Positions 10,501 through 22,896 of a DNA stretch of 64,000 bases are shown here, piece by piece. Origin of the DNA: Tachypleus tridentatus (lineage: Eukaryota; Arthropoda; Merostomata; Xiphosura; Limulidae); contig NC_134829.1 in NCBI RefSeq assembly GCF_004210375.1, positions 57,032,107-57,096,106 of the forward strand, written 5' to 3'. A model generated the notes under the pieces. The model had not been told where the DNA came from. It worked only from the letters and a program-made list of their open reading frames with translations, and ran no database searches. The position numbers and the translations under genes were made by a program. Numbering within the stretch: the stretch's first letter is position 1; the number at the start of each line of letters is the position of its first letter.

Positions 10501-13500
10501 GGTAGAGATGGCAGGAAGTGAACAAAGGATGGCTAACATCAGTCTTTTAGAAACAAGTGAACAAGATGGTAGAGATGGCGGGAAGTAAACAACGGATGAT
10601 AAACATCAGTTTTTAAAAAAACAATTAAACAAGATGGTAGAGATGGCAGGAAGTGAACAAAGGATGGTTAACATCAGTTTTATAGAAACAATTAAACAAG
10701 ATGGTAGAGATGGCAGGAAGTGAACAAAGGATGGCGAACACCAGTTTTTCAGTAACAATTAAACAAGATTGTAGAGATGGCAGGAAGTGAACAAAGGATG
10801 GCTAACACCAATCTTTCAATAATAATTAAACAAGATGGTAGGGATGGCAGGAAGTGAACAAAGGATGGCTAACATCAGTCTTTCAGAAACAATTAAACAA
10901 GATGGTAGAGATGGCAGGAAGTGAACAAAGGATGGCTAACATCAGTCTTTCAGAAACAATTAAACAAGATGGTAGAGATGGCAGGAAATGAACAAAGGAT
11001 GGCTAACATCAGTCTTTTAGAAACAATTAAACAAGATGTTAGAGATGGCAGGAAGTGAACAAAGGATGGCTAACATCAGTCTTTCAGAAACAATTAAACA
11101 AGATGGTAGAGATGGCAGGAACTGAACAAAGGATGGTTAACATCAGTTTTTTAGAAACAATTAAACAAGATGGTAGAGATGGCAGGAAGTGAACAAAGGA
11201 TGTCTAACACCAGTTTTTCAGTAACAATTAAACAAGATTGTAGAGATGGCAGGAAGTGAACAAAGGATGGCTATCACCAATCTTTAAGTAACAATTAAAC
11301 AAGATGGTAGGGATGGCAGGAAGTGAACAAAGGATGGCTAACACCAGTCTTTCAGAAACAATTAAACACGATGGTAGGGATGGCAGGAAGTGAACAAAGG
11401 ATGGCTAACATCAGTCTTTTAGAAACAATTAAACAAGATGTTAGAGATGGCAGGAAGTGAACAAAGGATGGCTAACATCAGTCTTTCAGAAACAATTAAA
11501 AAGATGGTAGAGATGGCAGGAAGTGAACAAAGGATGGCTAACATCAGTCTTTTAGAAACAATTAAACAAGATGGTAGAGATGGCAGGAAGTAAACAACGG
11601 ATGATAAACATCAGTTTTTAAAAAAACAATTAAACAAGATGGTAGAGATGGCAGGAAGTGAACAAAGGATGGTTAACACCAGTTTTTCAGTAACAATTAA
11701 ACAAGATTGTAGAGATGGCAGGAAGTGAACAAAGGATGGCTAACACCAGTCTTTCAGTAACAATTAAACAAGATGGTAGAAATGGCAGGAAGTGAACAAA
11801 GGATGGCTAACACCAATCTTTCAGTAACAATTAAACACGATGGTAGGGATGGCAGGAAATGAACAAAGGATGGCTAACATCAGTCTTTCAGAAACAATTA
11901 AACAAGATGGTAGAGATGGCAGGAAGTGAACAAAAGATGGTTAGCATCAGTCTTTCAGAAATAATTAAACAAGATGGTAGGGATGACAGGAAGTGAACAA
12001 AGGATGGTTAACATCAGTTTTTCAGAAACAATTAAACAAGATGGTACAGATAGTAGGAAGTGAACAAAGGATGGCTAACATCAGTCTTTCAGAAACAATT
12101 AAACAAGATGGTAGAGATGGCAGGAAATGAACAAAGGATGGCTAACATCAGTCTTTTAGAAACAATTAAACAAGATGTTAGAGATGGCAGGAAGTGAACA
12201 AAGGATGGCTAACATCAGTCTTTCAGAAACAATTAAACAAGATGGTAGAGATGGCAGGAAGTGAACAAAGGATGGTTAACATCAGTTTTTTAGAAACAAT
12301 TAAACAAGATGGTAGAGATGGCAGGAAGTGAACAAAGGATGGCTAACACCAGTTTTTCAGTAACAATTTAACAAGATTGTAGAGATGGCAGGAAGTGAAC
12401 AAAGGATGGCTAACACCAATCTTTAAGTAACAATTGAACAAGATGGTAGGGATGGCAGGAAGTGAACAAAGGATGGCTAACACCAGTCTTTCAGAAACAA
12501 TTAAACACGATGGTAGGGATGGCAGGAAGTGAACAAAGGATGGCTAACACCAGTTTTTCAGTAACAATTAAACAAGATGGTAGAAATGGCAGGAAGTGAA
12601 CAAAGGATGGCTAACACCAATCTTTCAGTAACAATTAAACACGATGGTAGAGATGGCAGGAAATGAACAAAGGATGGCTAACATCAGTCTTTTAGAAACA
12701 ATTAAACAAGATGTTAGAGATGGCAGGAAGTGAACAAAGGATGGCTAACATCAGTCTTTCAGAAACAATTAAAAAGATGGTAGAGATGGCAGGAAGTGAA
12801 CAAAGGATGGCTAACATCAGTCTTTTAGAAACAATTAAACAAGATGGTAGAGATGGCAGGAAGTAAACAACGGATGATAAACATCAGTTTTTAAAAAAAC
12901 AATTAAACAAGATGGTAGAGATGGCAGGAAGTGAACAAAGGATGGTTAACACCAGTTTTTCAGTAACAATTAAACAAGATTGTAGAGATGGCAGGAAGTG
13001 AACAAAGGATGGCTAACACCAATCTTTCAGTAACATTTAAACAAGATGGTAGGGATGGCAGGAAGTGAACAAAGGATGGCTAACATCAGTCTTTTAGAAA
13101 CAATTAAACAAGATGGTAGAGACGGCAGTAAGTGAACAAAGGATGGCTAACATCAGTCTTTTAGAAACAATTAAACAAGATGGTAGAGATGGCAGTAAGT
13201 GAACAAAGGATGGCTAACACCAGTCTTTCAGAAACAATTAAACACGATGGTAGGGATAGCAGGGAGTGAACAAAGGATGGCTAACACCAGTCTTTCAGTA
13301 ACAATTAAACAAGATGGTAGAGATGGCAGGAAGTGAACAAAAGATGGTTAGCATCAGTCTTTCAGAAATAATTAAACAAGATGGTAGGGATGACAGGAAG
13401 TGAACAAAGGATGGTTAACATCAGTTTTTCAGAAACAATTAAACAAGATGGTAGAGATAGCAGGAAGTGAACAAAGGATGGCTAACATCAGTCTTTCAGA

Positions 13501-14590
13501 AACAATTAAACAAGATGGTAGAGATGGCAGGAAGTGAACAAAGGATGGCTAACATCAGTCTTTTAGAAACAATTAAACAAGATGTTAGAGATGGCAGGAA
13601 GTGAACAAAGGGTGGCTAACATCAGTCATTTAGAAACAATTAAACAAGATGGTAGGGATGGCAGGAAGTGAACAAAGGATGGTTAACATCAGTTTTTTAG
13701 AAACAATTAAACAAGATGTTAGAGATGGCAGGAAGTGAACAAAGGATGGCTAACATCAGTCATTTAGAAACAATTAAACAAGATGGTAGAGATGGCAGGA
13801 AATGAACAAAGGATGGCTAACATCAGTCTTTTAGAAACAATTAAACAAGATGTTAGAGATGGCAGGAAGTGAACAAAGGATGTTTAACATCAGTCTTTCA
13901 GTAACAATTAAACAAGATGGTAGGGATGGCATAAAGTGAACAAAGGATGGCTAACATCAGTTTTTAAAAAAACAATTAAACAAGATGATAGAGATGGCAG
14001 GAAGTGAACAAAGGATGGCCACATTAGTCTTTCAGTAACAATTAAACAATATGGTATGGATGGCAGGAAGTGAACAAAGGATGGTTAACATCAGTCTTTC
14101 AATAACAATTAAACAAGATGGTACAGATGGCAGGATGTAAACAAAGGATGGCTAACATCAGTTTTAAAAAAAAACAATTAAACAAGATGATAGAGATGGC
14201 AGGAAGTGAACAAAGGATGGCCACATTAGTCTTTCAGTAACAATTAAACAATATGGTATGGATGGCAGGAAGTGAACAAAGGATGGCCACATTAGTCTTT
14301 CAGTAACAATTAAACAATATGGTATGGATGGCAGGAAGTGAACAAAGGATGGTTAACATCAGTCTTTCAATAACAATTAAACAAGATGGTACAGATGGCA
14401 GGATGTAAACAAAGGATGGCTAACATCAGTTTTAAAAAAAACAATTAAACAAGATGATAGAGATGGCAGGAAGTGAACAAAGGATGGCCACATTAGTCTT
14501 TCAGTAACAATTAAACAAGATGGTAGGGATAGCAGGAAGTGAACAAAGGATGGCTAACGTCAGTTTCAGAAACAATTAAACAAGATGGTA
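7503..14590. repeat. 67-bp satellite array with higher-order structure, 7.1 kb
   Basis: About 106 copies of a 67-bp unit containing gaacaaaggatggctaacat, cagtctttcagaaacaatta and aacaagatggtagagatggc; a clean copy is 9248-9314. Recognisable variant units recur at multiples of 67: the acacgatggtagagatggc variant at 8421, 9895 and 12642 (spacings 1474 = 22 x 67 and 2747 = 41 x 67). A variant with taaacaacggatgataaac recurs near 7907, 8643, 8978, 10116, 10588, 11590 and 12870. This shows segmental amplification of multi-unit blocks. The last units (13.9-14.5 kb) are more diverged, with ggccacattagtc variants. Since 67 is not a multiple of 3, no long frame survives. Confidence 0.97.
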
Positions 14591-14812
14591 GGCACTCGAC
14601 TCGTGATCCGATGATCGCGGATTTGAATCCTTATCACACCGGTGGGGCATTATATGTGATGGTCAATCCCAAGCTTCGTTGGCAAAAGAGTAGCCCAAGA
14701 GTTGGCGGTGGTGGTGATGACTAACTGCCTTCCCTCTTGTCTTACACTGCTAAATTAGGGACGGCTAGTACAGGTAGCTCTCGTGTGGCTTTGCGCGAAA
14801 TTCAAAACAAAT
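14591..14812 (+). mobile_element. 5'-truncated tRNA-derived SINE (family 1) fused to the satellite end
   Basis: The sequence starts at ggcactcgactcgtgatccg, about 24 bases into the normal tRNA-like head, directly after the satellite string aagatggta. It then runs through the B-box-like ggatttgaatcc, the core (gatggtcaatccc, aagagtagcccaagagttgg, gactaactgccttccctct) and the tail gcgcgaaattcaaaacaa. The missing head begins with a gatggtta-like string that resembles the satellite's gatggta, so the junction sits at a short homology. Confidence 0.9.
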
Positions 14813-16157
14813 GAAAGAAACCAATTTGACCTCTCTAATATTTATCTCAGAGAGAAAAGTTTAAATACAAACAAACATGCACGGTATTTCGTAAAATAAG
14901 TAAAATGTAAATATTTAATACCATTATTCCAAAAAAGTTAAATAGTATTACAATTTTTTTCTTTAAAACCTGCTTTATTTCTACTTATGTAGAAAATTTT
15001 AAAAAATATTTAATTGATTATATAAGAAACTCTCACGTAAATATGGCGATGCGTCCTTACAGAGAAGCTACACAATGGGAATCGAATCTCTAAATTGAGA
15101 GCTGAAAGTCCCCAAAGTTACCACTGACTCAAGGTTTCATTTAAAGGAAAACAAAACCAAAACCAAAACAAAATGGTTCAGGAATGTTTGAGTACCTTTA
15201 ATAAGATTTTTTTTTAAAAGTGTGAACTTAAGTAGTTCAAAATATGATATAAAAGCTTCCTAAATAAGCCACTAGGTAATTTTATTCGGTTTGTGTTTCG
15301 GTTTCCGTACATCTAGTTAAATAATTTAACTAATTATTTCAACCAATATTTTGGTTATTTATTAGTAACATTATGCATAACGTACATTCTTTGGATTACG
15401 ACATACATTTATGCTGTTTTACTGTGGTGACTTATTTATCATTATTCGGTACGGAAAGGAAGGAAAACTATTATTATGAAAATATTTACCTAGATAATCA
15501 CTCCAGTATTATCCTATCGTACGAACTGGCTTAAGGAAATTTTACTTTACTCTAAAATATAACTTTCAAATATCTTCCACCAACAGAGAAACCAAATCCT
15601 TGGGCCTCCAGTGCAATATTGTAGACTTATCTTCATTCTTATGAGACTTCTCTCAAGATACTTAGCTTAAAGTGCATTGATTTATCAGCTATCAAGACTT
15701 GCAAATGTCAATAAAAGTACAGGAAGGAGGATTCTTAACCATAAGTTATGTTTGACGAAGTAATATTCTACAAATTTTCATCCCAAATAAAACGAAAATA
15801 TATGTTGTTATATTTTCTGGCCGCCAGATTACAGTTCTTAATGCAGTTTTTTTTAAAATCTCATAAATTATATCTATTTCCTCAAATTCCACTGTTCAGT
15901 CGTCTTCTTTGGTGGGTTAGTGTTTCATGAGATTCTACTAGCCACATGCAGTTCAAGTCACTATCAAGAGGGAAAACTTTAAAATATCAATTTGAATATT
16001 TTGGGGACCGATTCTTGTGAATGCATACGATATTTTAGTTCATCGTTTTACTTTGTTTGCTAATAAAAAGTCTAGTAGGTACATATGTGTATTTCTTATT
16101 GTTATGTAAGGCTTTCCGTTTATCACTAGGGTTTTTTATAAGGCTTAACCATCATGA
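14813..16157. other. AT-rich unique DNA with one SINE relic, no gene recognised
   Basis: Apart from the SINE fragment at 15045-15145 nothing is recognised. A 60-codon plus-strand frame at 15748-15930 has no motif or splice support. Confidence 0.5.
15045..15145 (-). mobile_element. Diverged SINE fragment (family 2-like)
   Basis: Read on the minus strand, tgagtcagtggtaactttgg, a spacer and the B-box-like gattcgattcccattgtgta match the general plan of the family 2 SINE (A-box-like cagtggtaa..., B-box, then the gcttc/gctt tail). The copy is old and incomplete. Confidence 0.4.
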
Positions 16158-16450
16158 ACATCATGTTTTTTTTGTTTTGAATGTCGCGGAAAGCTACACT
16201 AGGGCTATCTGCGCTAGCCGTCCTTAATTTAGCAGTGTAAGACTAGAGGGAAGGCAGCTAGTCATCACTACCCACCGCAAACTCTTGGGCTACTCTTTTA
16301 CCAACGAAGCATGGGATTTATAGTCACATTATAACGCCCCCACGGGTGAAAAGGCGAGCATGTTTGATGTGACGGGAATTAGAACCCGCGTCCCTCGGAT
16401 TATTAGTCGAGTGCCTTAACCACCTGGCCATGCTGTGCCCTACATCATGT
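16158..16450 (-). mobile_element. tRNA-derived SINE (family 1), complete, with 9-bp target-site duplication
   Basis: On the minus strand the tRNA-like head begins at 16440 (gggcacagcatggccaggtg) with B-box-like gggttctaattcc, followed by the full core and a tail ending in a run of A and C near 16168. Direct repeats acatcatgt at 16158-16166 and 16442-16450 flank it exactly, marking a retroposition event. This is one of the better-preserved copies. Confidence 0.93.
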
Positions 16451-16819
16451 AACTCACGTTGTTTTAGTGAGTACGTAATATGTAGTTAAAACTTGTGTTT
16501 TCTGATTGAAATTAAATTTAACTGGTGACAAATAATTATTGTTAACACTAAATAAAACACAGTTCCGGGTCAAGTAACTTAAATCAAAATTACTATTCAA
16601 TTTTTGAATCCTATGGAATCTGAAAACCTCTGTTCGTATGTGTCAACAAATATTATCAAATTGTACAGCAGTTTCAGTTTTTATTATATCAAGTCATTAC
16701 ATTGATAAAGTTGATTATATTGGGTGTTCTCTGTGATTAGGACCAACTTTTGAATTATGTAAGAATCAAATGACATCGATGTAAAATCTGCCTTATGGAA
16801 ACACATTCCGTTAATTAAT

Positions 16820-16933
16820 GTGTTTCTTTCAGCAAAGCCACATCGGACTATCTACTGAGTGCACGGAGGAGAATCAAACCCCTGATTCTAGAGTTGTAAA
16901 TCATTAGACTTTTACCGCTGTACTAGTTGGGGC
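16820..16933 (-). mobile_element. tRNA-derived SINE (family 2)
   Basis: On the minus strand: head gccccaactagtacagcggt, tttacaactctag, B-box-like ggtttgattctcc, then gcagtagatagtccgatgtgg and ctttgctgaaagaaacac. This is the same order as the copy at 35266-35378. A short direct repeat attccgt flanks it (left about 16805, right about 16935). Confidence 0.75.
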
Positions 16934-17697
16934 TATTCCGTAAGTACTTGAACAGTTAGGAGCTATTGTCGTTCTGCGAAATGCGTGTAATGATAGATTA
17001 TAGTTTAAAAACGATAAGAGCAGTTCACGTGATCTCGTGATGATAGGCTTTCACCGTGATTTCAAAATGATTTTGTTTGAAATAAATAAAGAATTGTTAG
17101 TTAATGAAATGAGATCAGTGAACACGTAGCGACATCTAGGTTAATAATAAGATTCATATGGAACTAAGTAATCCATAACCAATTCTTGGGTGACATACAG
17201 TTCGAAATGTTTCAGGCAGTGAGTTATTGTATACTGTGTTCCTTTAATTAAAAGTCGTTTAGCTTCTTATAGTTTGGTTTGTGCAGAACACGAATCTGTG
17301 ACAGATTGTATTGACACCGTTTATTCTCACAGATCATGGTTGAAAATTAATAGAAGTTTCAGGGTTATTTGTCTACGTTCTAGGAAATTTTCTCAGTCCT
17401 AATTCAGGCTTAAGTAGGTTATTAAAAAAACATAAATATTAAATTAGATAAGTCTTATTCATTCTTTTTTTTGTTTTAATAAAAGAGAGAGGAAAAATAA
17501 AACTATCTTCTCATATAATTAAATAAATTTATCTCTTTTGTTTATACAGTTTGTTTTGTAATATTTGATTTTTGCTAAGCGTAAAGCCAAACATTAGGCG
17601 CGTTATGTCCACCAAGCTGATCAAAACTCAATTTTTTGTGTTATTAAACATAAGCCCGTTGACCTGTAGATGAGCCACTGGGAAGCCGTTTCTTAAC
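16934..17697. other. AT-rich unique DNA, no gene recognised
   Basis: No tandem repeat, SINE or coding-like tract is visible in this interval. Confidence 0.5.
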
Positions 17698-17992
17698 GTA
17701 AGAAAAGGTATTCCCATTGGCTACCTAGCTAGTTAGTAATATAAGACAAGGTGTTCCATTGGCTACCTGGCTAGTTAGTAATATAAGACAAGGTGTTCCA
17801 TTGGCTACCTAGCTATTTAGTAATATAAGATAAGGTATCCCATTGGCTACCTAGCTAGTTGGTAATATAAGACGAGGTACCGCATTCGCTACCTAGCTAT
17901 TTAGTACTAAATGATAAGGTATCCCATTGGCTACCTAGCTAGTCAGTAATATAAGACGAGTTATCGCATTGGCTACCTGGCTAGTTAGTAAT
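17698..17992. repeat. 42-43-bp minisatellite, seven copies
   Basis: Units containing cattggctacctagctagtt and agtaatataagacaaggt start near 17707, 17750, 17792, 17834, 17876, 17920 and 17961. The unit has the same length as the large satellite at 35-48 kb but an unrelated sequence. Confidence 0.93.
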
Positions 17993-19243
17993 TTTTTATT
18001 CACTTTCCATATATTCCGATCTGAGTGTTGTAAGATTTAGTTAATTTGTATTTATGTCGAAATATATGCGTTTTACATACCACATTTACCAGTAGGTGGT
18101 TTCGAACCTCGTCTTTATGAAAGAACTAATACAATGATTGACAGAATTCGAATCTCATGGGTTTCATGTACGAACATCTAAAGTCACTAAGGTCTAATTA
18201 CGTTTCCTTTTATTCAGTATCTCTTGGACGTGACCCAAAGATGAAAACGTGACATTTTTTGAATGTTTGCATGGCAGATAAATAATGTTTGTATATAGAA
18301 TGCTACCTAACAAAAATGCATCCACACGAGAGACAGATAAATAATTCGTCACTGACGTTTTTTTCTGAGCTACGGGACGTTTAGATAACTTGGTTTTGTG
18401 CAAATTGTTATTTGAACTTACTCATAATGTATTGATTGATTAACCAAAGTGATCTATTTTTGCACGTGCAATAATCAGCAACACGAATTGGTCATCTTTC
18501 AAAGACAGAGCTTACACAAAAGACAACACTTTCTAATTTATATCATTAGCACATGAGTAACATTTAAATTAATTAACTGATTAAAAGATGTTCCGTAGCT
18601 CGTGATTTTGTTGTGTATACTGTCGTAGTAAGACCACTTCGTAGCAAAATCGCTAAGCCACTCCACGAAGTATTTGACATGGCACAATTCAACGTGACAT
18701 GGAGCTCTCCAGAAAAAATCACTTTCGTTTAATAATTAGATAGATAATAGGAAGGAGAGATAGACAAACAGTCGGAGGATACACAAACAGATGGACAGAA
18801 GGAAGGACGAGTGAATAGACAGATAGACAAAAAAGCGAATGGATGGACAGATATTGAGACATGAAAAGTACAACCTTAAGGACAGAGAAATAGGCACACG
18901 GACCGTTAGATAAACTGATACATGGATAAAAGAATAACAAATATTGGCGTTACTTGTGGATACCTGGAAGAGAACGTTGTACCTTGACTGAAAATGTCAT
19001 AGTTTTCTGATTGGAGGTTTCCTCCACAGGAAAACGGAGTTATTGCTTCCCCATATGTTTGCTCCATTAGCTGCAGTTTTAGTTTTTTCTGTTTTCTACG
19101 AACATGGGTAGGTTATTCAGTATGATCACTTATGCTATTTTCTTATTTTAAAAACCAAATCCCTCGTTATGCCTGACTTCTAGTTACTTTACGATCACAA
19201 TATTTCTTCAGTAGTATTGGCACGAATAAAAATTAAACCTCGT
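17993..19243. other. Unique DNA with a degenerate GATA/GACA-type simple repeat, no gene recognised
   Basis: At about 18733-18930 there are many gatagaca, gacagat and ggacagaag strings without strict periodicity, an old simple repeat. It creates a 73-codon minus-strand frame rich in Leu, Ser and Val that is not a gene. A 69-codon minus-strand frame at 18194-18403 also lacks support. The rest is plain AT-rich sequence. Confidence 0.55.
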
Positions 19244-19747
19244 TTGAATATTCAGACATGTACTTAACTTGAATATTCAGACATGTACTTAACTTGAATA
19301 TTCAGACATGTACTTAACTCGAATATTCAGACATGTACTTAACTCGAATATTCAGACATGTACTTAACTCGAATATTCAAACATATACTTAACTTGAATA
19401 TTCAGACATGTACTTAACTTGAATATTCAGACATGTACTTAACTTGAATATTCAGACATGTACTTAACTCGAATATTCAGACATGTACTTAACTCGAATA
19501 TTCAGACATGTACTTAACTTAAATATTCAGGCATGTACTTAACTCGAATATTCAGACATGTACTTAACTTGAATATTCAGACATGTACTTAACTTGAATA
19601 TTCAGACATGTACTTAACTTGAATATTCAGGCATGTACTTAACTCGAATATTCAGACATGTACTTAACTTGAATATTCAGACATGTGCTTAACTTGTATA
19701 TTCAGACATGTACTTAACTCGAATATTCAGACATGTACTTAACTTGA
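19244..19747. repeat. 25-bp minisatellite, about 20 copies
   Basis: Tandem units gaatattcagacatgtactt followed by aactt or aactc. Most copies differ only at the t/c of aactt/aactc, so the array is young or well homogenised. Confidence 0.97.
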
Positions 19748-20998
19748 ACGTATTTGAATGGGAAATGGTTTAAACTTTAAGTAATTTGGGTTACGACAAG
19801 TATTACAATGTCATTATCCGTTTTTAGGTATACGTTGTCACTTCAAAACGTGAGTAATTGCGTAAACTTCCTCAAATTCATTCTGAAAAAAACATGAAAG
19901 ACAGATTAGTAACACGCTATTAGAACGTGTCTCAACTGATAGATGGTTGATAGTGTCTTGTATGTTTGTTTTCTTCACACTTTCCTTGGAGAAAAACGTC
20001 TTTATTGTTCTTTATAAATTCATTCTACAAGTATTTATAATCACAGTAAGAGGAAACCGACAAAATCGTTACAACTATTTCTTACAAGGTGTATCTTTAC
20101 TCAATTGGTTTTAAGTCAAAATTAAAGGAACAATGTATTCCATTTAGATAATCGATCTACTATCATCGCTCTCTGTGTCTTTCATAGAAATATTTTGTTT
20201 TTTGCTGTATAATAGTGAGGTTTAGATATTTAGACAAAAAAAGTTAAAGAATAGAAAACACATGAATGATCTTTTACTCTCCAGGTGGTAATAAAACCTT
20301 TTATTTCAACGTTTCGCCATTTCGGTTTCATTAGGGCATGTAGTCAAAAAGCGTTTGATATGGAAATTTTGTTTTTGATTCTTCTAAGAAAAGCAAAATT
20401 AATTATTGAGCCAAAGAAACATTTGTAACGCACTACGTGTGTTTCACGTTCACCACTCGCGCACTTCTAGAATCAGTAATCTGGACAGTAACTTGTTATT
20501 TACATCAAATATATGAAATGATTAAACTAATTATCATGCACGAGGGGTGAGGAAAAGGGTGGATAAAGTTTGTTTGTTTTCAAATGTCAGTTTCAATAAC
20601 AACCAAGATAGGTAATCTTCAACTGAATAAACTGATTGTAAATCAAGGATAAAACATCAATAATTAGTATGTTTACAAGTTAAACTGTACGTATTCGTCA
20701 CAGTAAATTTTGTCTGCTTACTATATTAAGTTTGAATTCGAGGTTCAGGGGCTGCAACCTCTCTTTGGCGTCACACCACGTCTTGTTTATTTAGTAATCT
20801 TTTTTTATAGTTCAGTTAAAGTGTACAAAACACAACGATAACTAATGTTTATTAAATAAAGTTTTCCTTCAATCTTCACTAATATGTTGGAACATTCAAG
20901 AAACAATTTCATATACGAAGCTACGAACTATGTTTTCAATTTCCAGAAGAAGGAAGCTGAGGGCTGTAGTTTCACTTCTGCAGTAAAAAAAGTTAAAA
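19748..20998. other. AT-rich unique DNA, no gene recognised
   Basis: Contains the retroelement-end motif annotated at 20283-20345 but no coding-like tract. Confidence 0.5.
20283..20345 (-). ncRNA. Hammerhead-like motif, degenerate, probably a retroelement end
   Basis: On the minus strand ctaatga (20330-20336) is followed by an 11-base segment with a small ccgaaatgg hairpin, then cgaaac (20313-20318). This is the layout of a type I hammerhead core (CUGAUGA, stem II, GAAA), with one core base changed (G to A) and a weakened stem II. It is followed by aataaaaggttttatt, a 7-bp perfect hairpin with a 2-base loop. Hammerhead motifs are known at Penelope-like element ends. A broken relic is more likely than an active ribozyme. 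Confidence 0.35.
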
Positions 20999-22050
20999 AC
21001 TGTGGTTTGAAGTTCCACGTGTAGAGATTTAAGTACTATGTTTTAAAATTCCTTAGATAAACATTTAGACACTGTGTGTTAAAGTTCCATGTAGACATGT
21101 AGGTACGATGTTTTAAAATTCTCCATATCTACATTTACGTACTATACTTTCAAATTCAAAAAGTACACAATAAGGTACTATGTTCTAAAATTCTACAGAT
21201 AAACATTTAGGTACTGCGTTTTAAAATTCTACATATAAATATTCAGGTACTGTGTTTTATAATTCTCCATGTATACATTTAGGTACTGTGTTTTAAAATT
21301 CTACATGTAGAAATTTAGGTACTGTGTTTTAAAATTCTACAGGTATACATTTAGGTACTGTGTTTTAAAATTCTGCAGGTAAACATTTAGGTACTGTGTT
21401 TTATAATTCTACATGTAGACATTTAGGTACTGTGTTTTATAATTCTACATGTAGACATTTAGGTACTGTGTTTTATAATTCTACATGTAGACATTTAGGT
21501 ACTGTGTTTTATAATTCTACATGTAGACATTTAGGTACTGTGTTTTATAATTCTACAGGTATACATTTAGGTACTGTGTTTTATAATTCTACATGTAGAC
21601 ATATAGGTACTGTTTTATAATTCTACATGTAGACATTTAGGTACTGTGTTTTATAATTCTACATGTAGACATTTAGGTACTGTGTTTTATAATTCTACAT
21701 GTAGACATTTAGGTACTGTGTTTTATAATTCTACAGGTATACATTTAGGTACTGTGTTTTATAATTCTACATATACATTTAGGTACTGTGTTTTATAATA
21801 CATGTAGACATATAGGTACTGTTTTATAATTCTACATGTAGACATTTAGGTACTGTGTTTTCTAATTCTACATGTAGACATTTAGGTACTGTGTTTTATA
21901 ATTCTACATGTAGACATTTAGGTACTGTGTTTTATAATTCTACAGGTATACATTTAGGTACTGTGGTTTGAAATTCATTGAATAAGAAGGGTTTTTTTAA
22001 GTTTTGCAGGTATGTAGTTAGGATCTGTGGTCCAAGATTCTACCTTTATA
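20999..22050. repeat. 36-bp minisatellite, about 27 copies, diverged at both edges
   Basis: The unit is ggtactgtgttttataattc plus tacatgtagacattta. Units in the centre (21380-21960) are nearly identical, while those before 21200 and after 21960 are strongly diverged, as expected when homogenisation acts mainly on the array core. Some units have ggtatacattta or a deletion (tactgttttataatt). Because 36 is 12 codons, part of the array (21396-21620) reads as a 12-residue repeat, VFYNSTCRHLGT, which I treat as incidental. Confidence 0.97.
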
Positions 22051-22896
22051 GTTACTAAATAAGAAACTGAATATTGAACTTTAAATTATTAGCACTCGCC
22101 AGAGATAATAACTCGTGTTAAAGATTGGAGTATCTGAGCTCGATAGTTTTACTTCACTGCTTTTGTTTGAATGTAATTATTTAGCAATAGAAGTGAGTGC
22201 AGAGGGAGTAAGACATCACGGGAATATCTTGCGAAGTTTTTTTTTGTTTTTCCTATTACTACAAACTAAATAAAAATATGAAAGTAAATAACGCCTATTT
22301 CCCTAGAGTTCGAACCCCTGATCTTCTGTGAAGCGTGCAAGTCGGTGAACCGGATAAAAGAACATGGGTAATGATTATTCAGTAGATCAATGTCCATGAA
22401 ATACACAAAATCGATTTCAAAGCTGGCATGTTTCCCTTTTGTGTTCCAGTTTCCAATGTGGTTTCAATTGTAAGCTTTTATACAAATATATCATGTGAGA
22501 AAGTTCACTAAATACACGAAAACAGAACAAGTTTTCATAATGATTTAATTCTTAAACAAACATCCTAAACTTACAATCGATAAAGAAGTTATACAGCAAG
22601 AAACACGTAAGCCTTTCATTCACTCGTCGGTTTAAAGAGCATTATTTCTGGCATTTCAATTTCAACTTAAAATGAAAATCCAACATAGATTTTATTCGTC
22701 TCTTACGTTTGTTGTTCATTTTTTTTCAGCTTCTCTCTTGGATTCCGGTGAAATGAACAACTAACTATCTGCTTTGGCCTCATGAGTCCTTTAAGAATGT
22801 GAGCCACGCATTCATAAACATCCACACGGATAAATAAATCAATTGGTATTTTTCAAGCATTATAAATCCATGTGATAACACAGAGTCCACAAACTC
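22051..22896. other. Unique DNA with one tRNA-like relic, no gene recognised
   Basis: A strong acceptor-like string (ttcattttttttcag, ending about 22730) is followed by 8-11 codons to a stop in every frame. It could open a 3' untranslated exon but has no other support. Confidence 0.45.
22296..22362 (-). mobile_element. tRNA-like SINE head relic
   Basis: On the minus strand gttcaccgacttgcacgctt and the B-box-like aggggttcgaactctag have tRNA-like spacing. No body of a known family is evident, so the family is unassigned. Confidence 0.35.

Noticed and set aside
7503..14590. CRISPR-like direct repeats
   Set aside because: Units are directly adjacent with no unique spacers, and the context is eukaryotic.
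22716..22765. Strong acceptor ttcattttttttcag followed by short open sequence
   Set aside because: All frames stop within about 11 codons and there is no matching upstream exon, so it could be chance or at most an untranslated exon.
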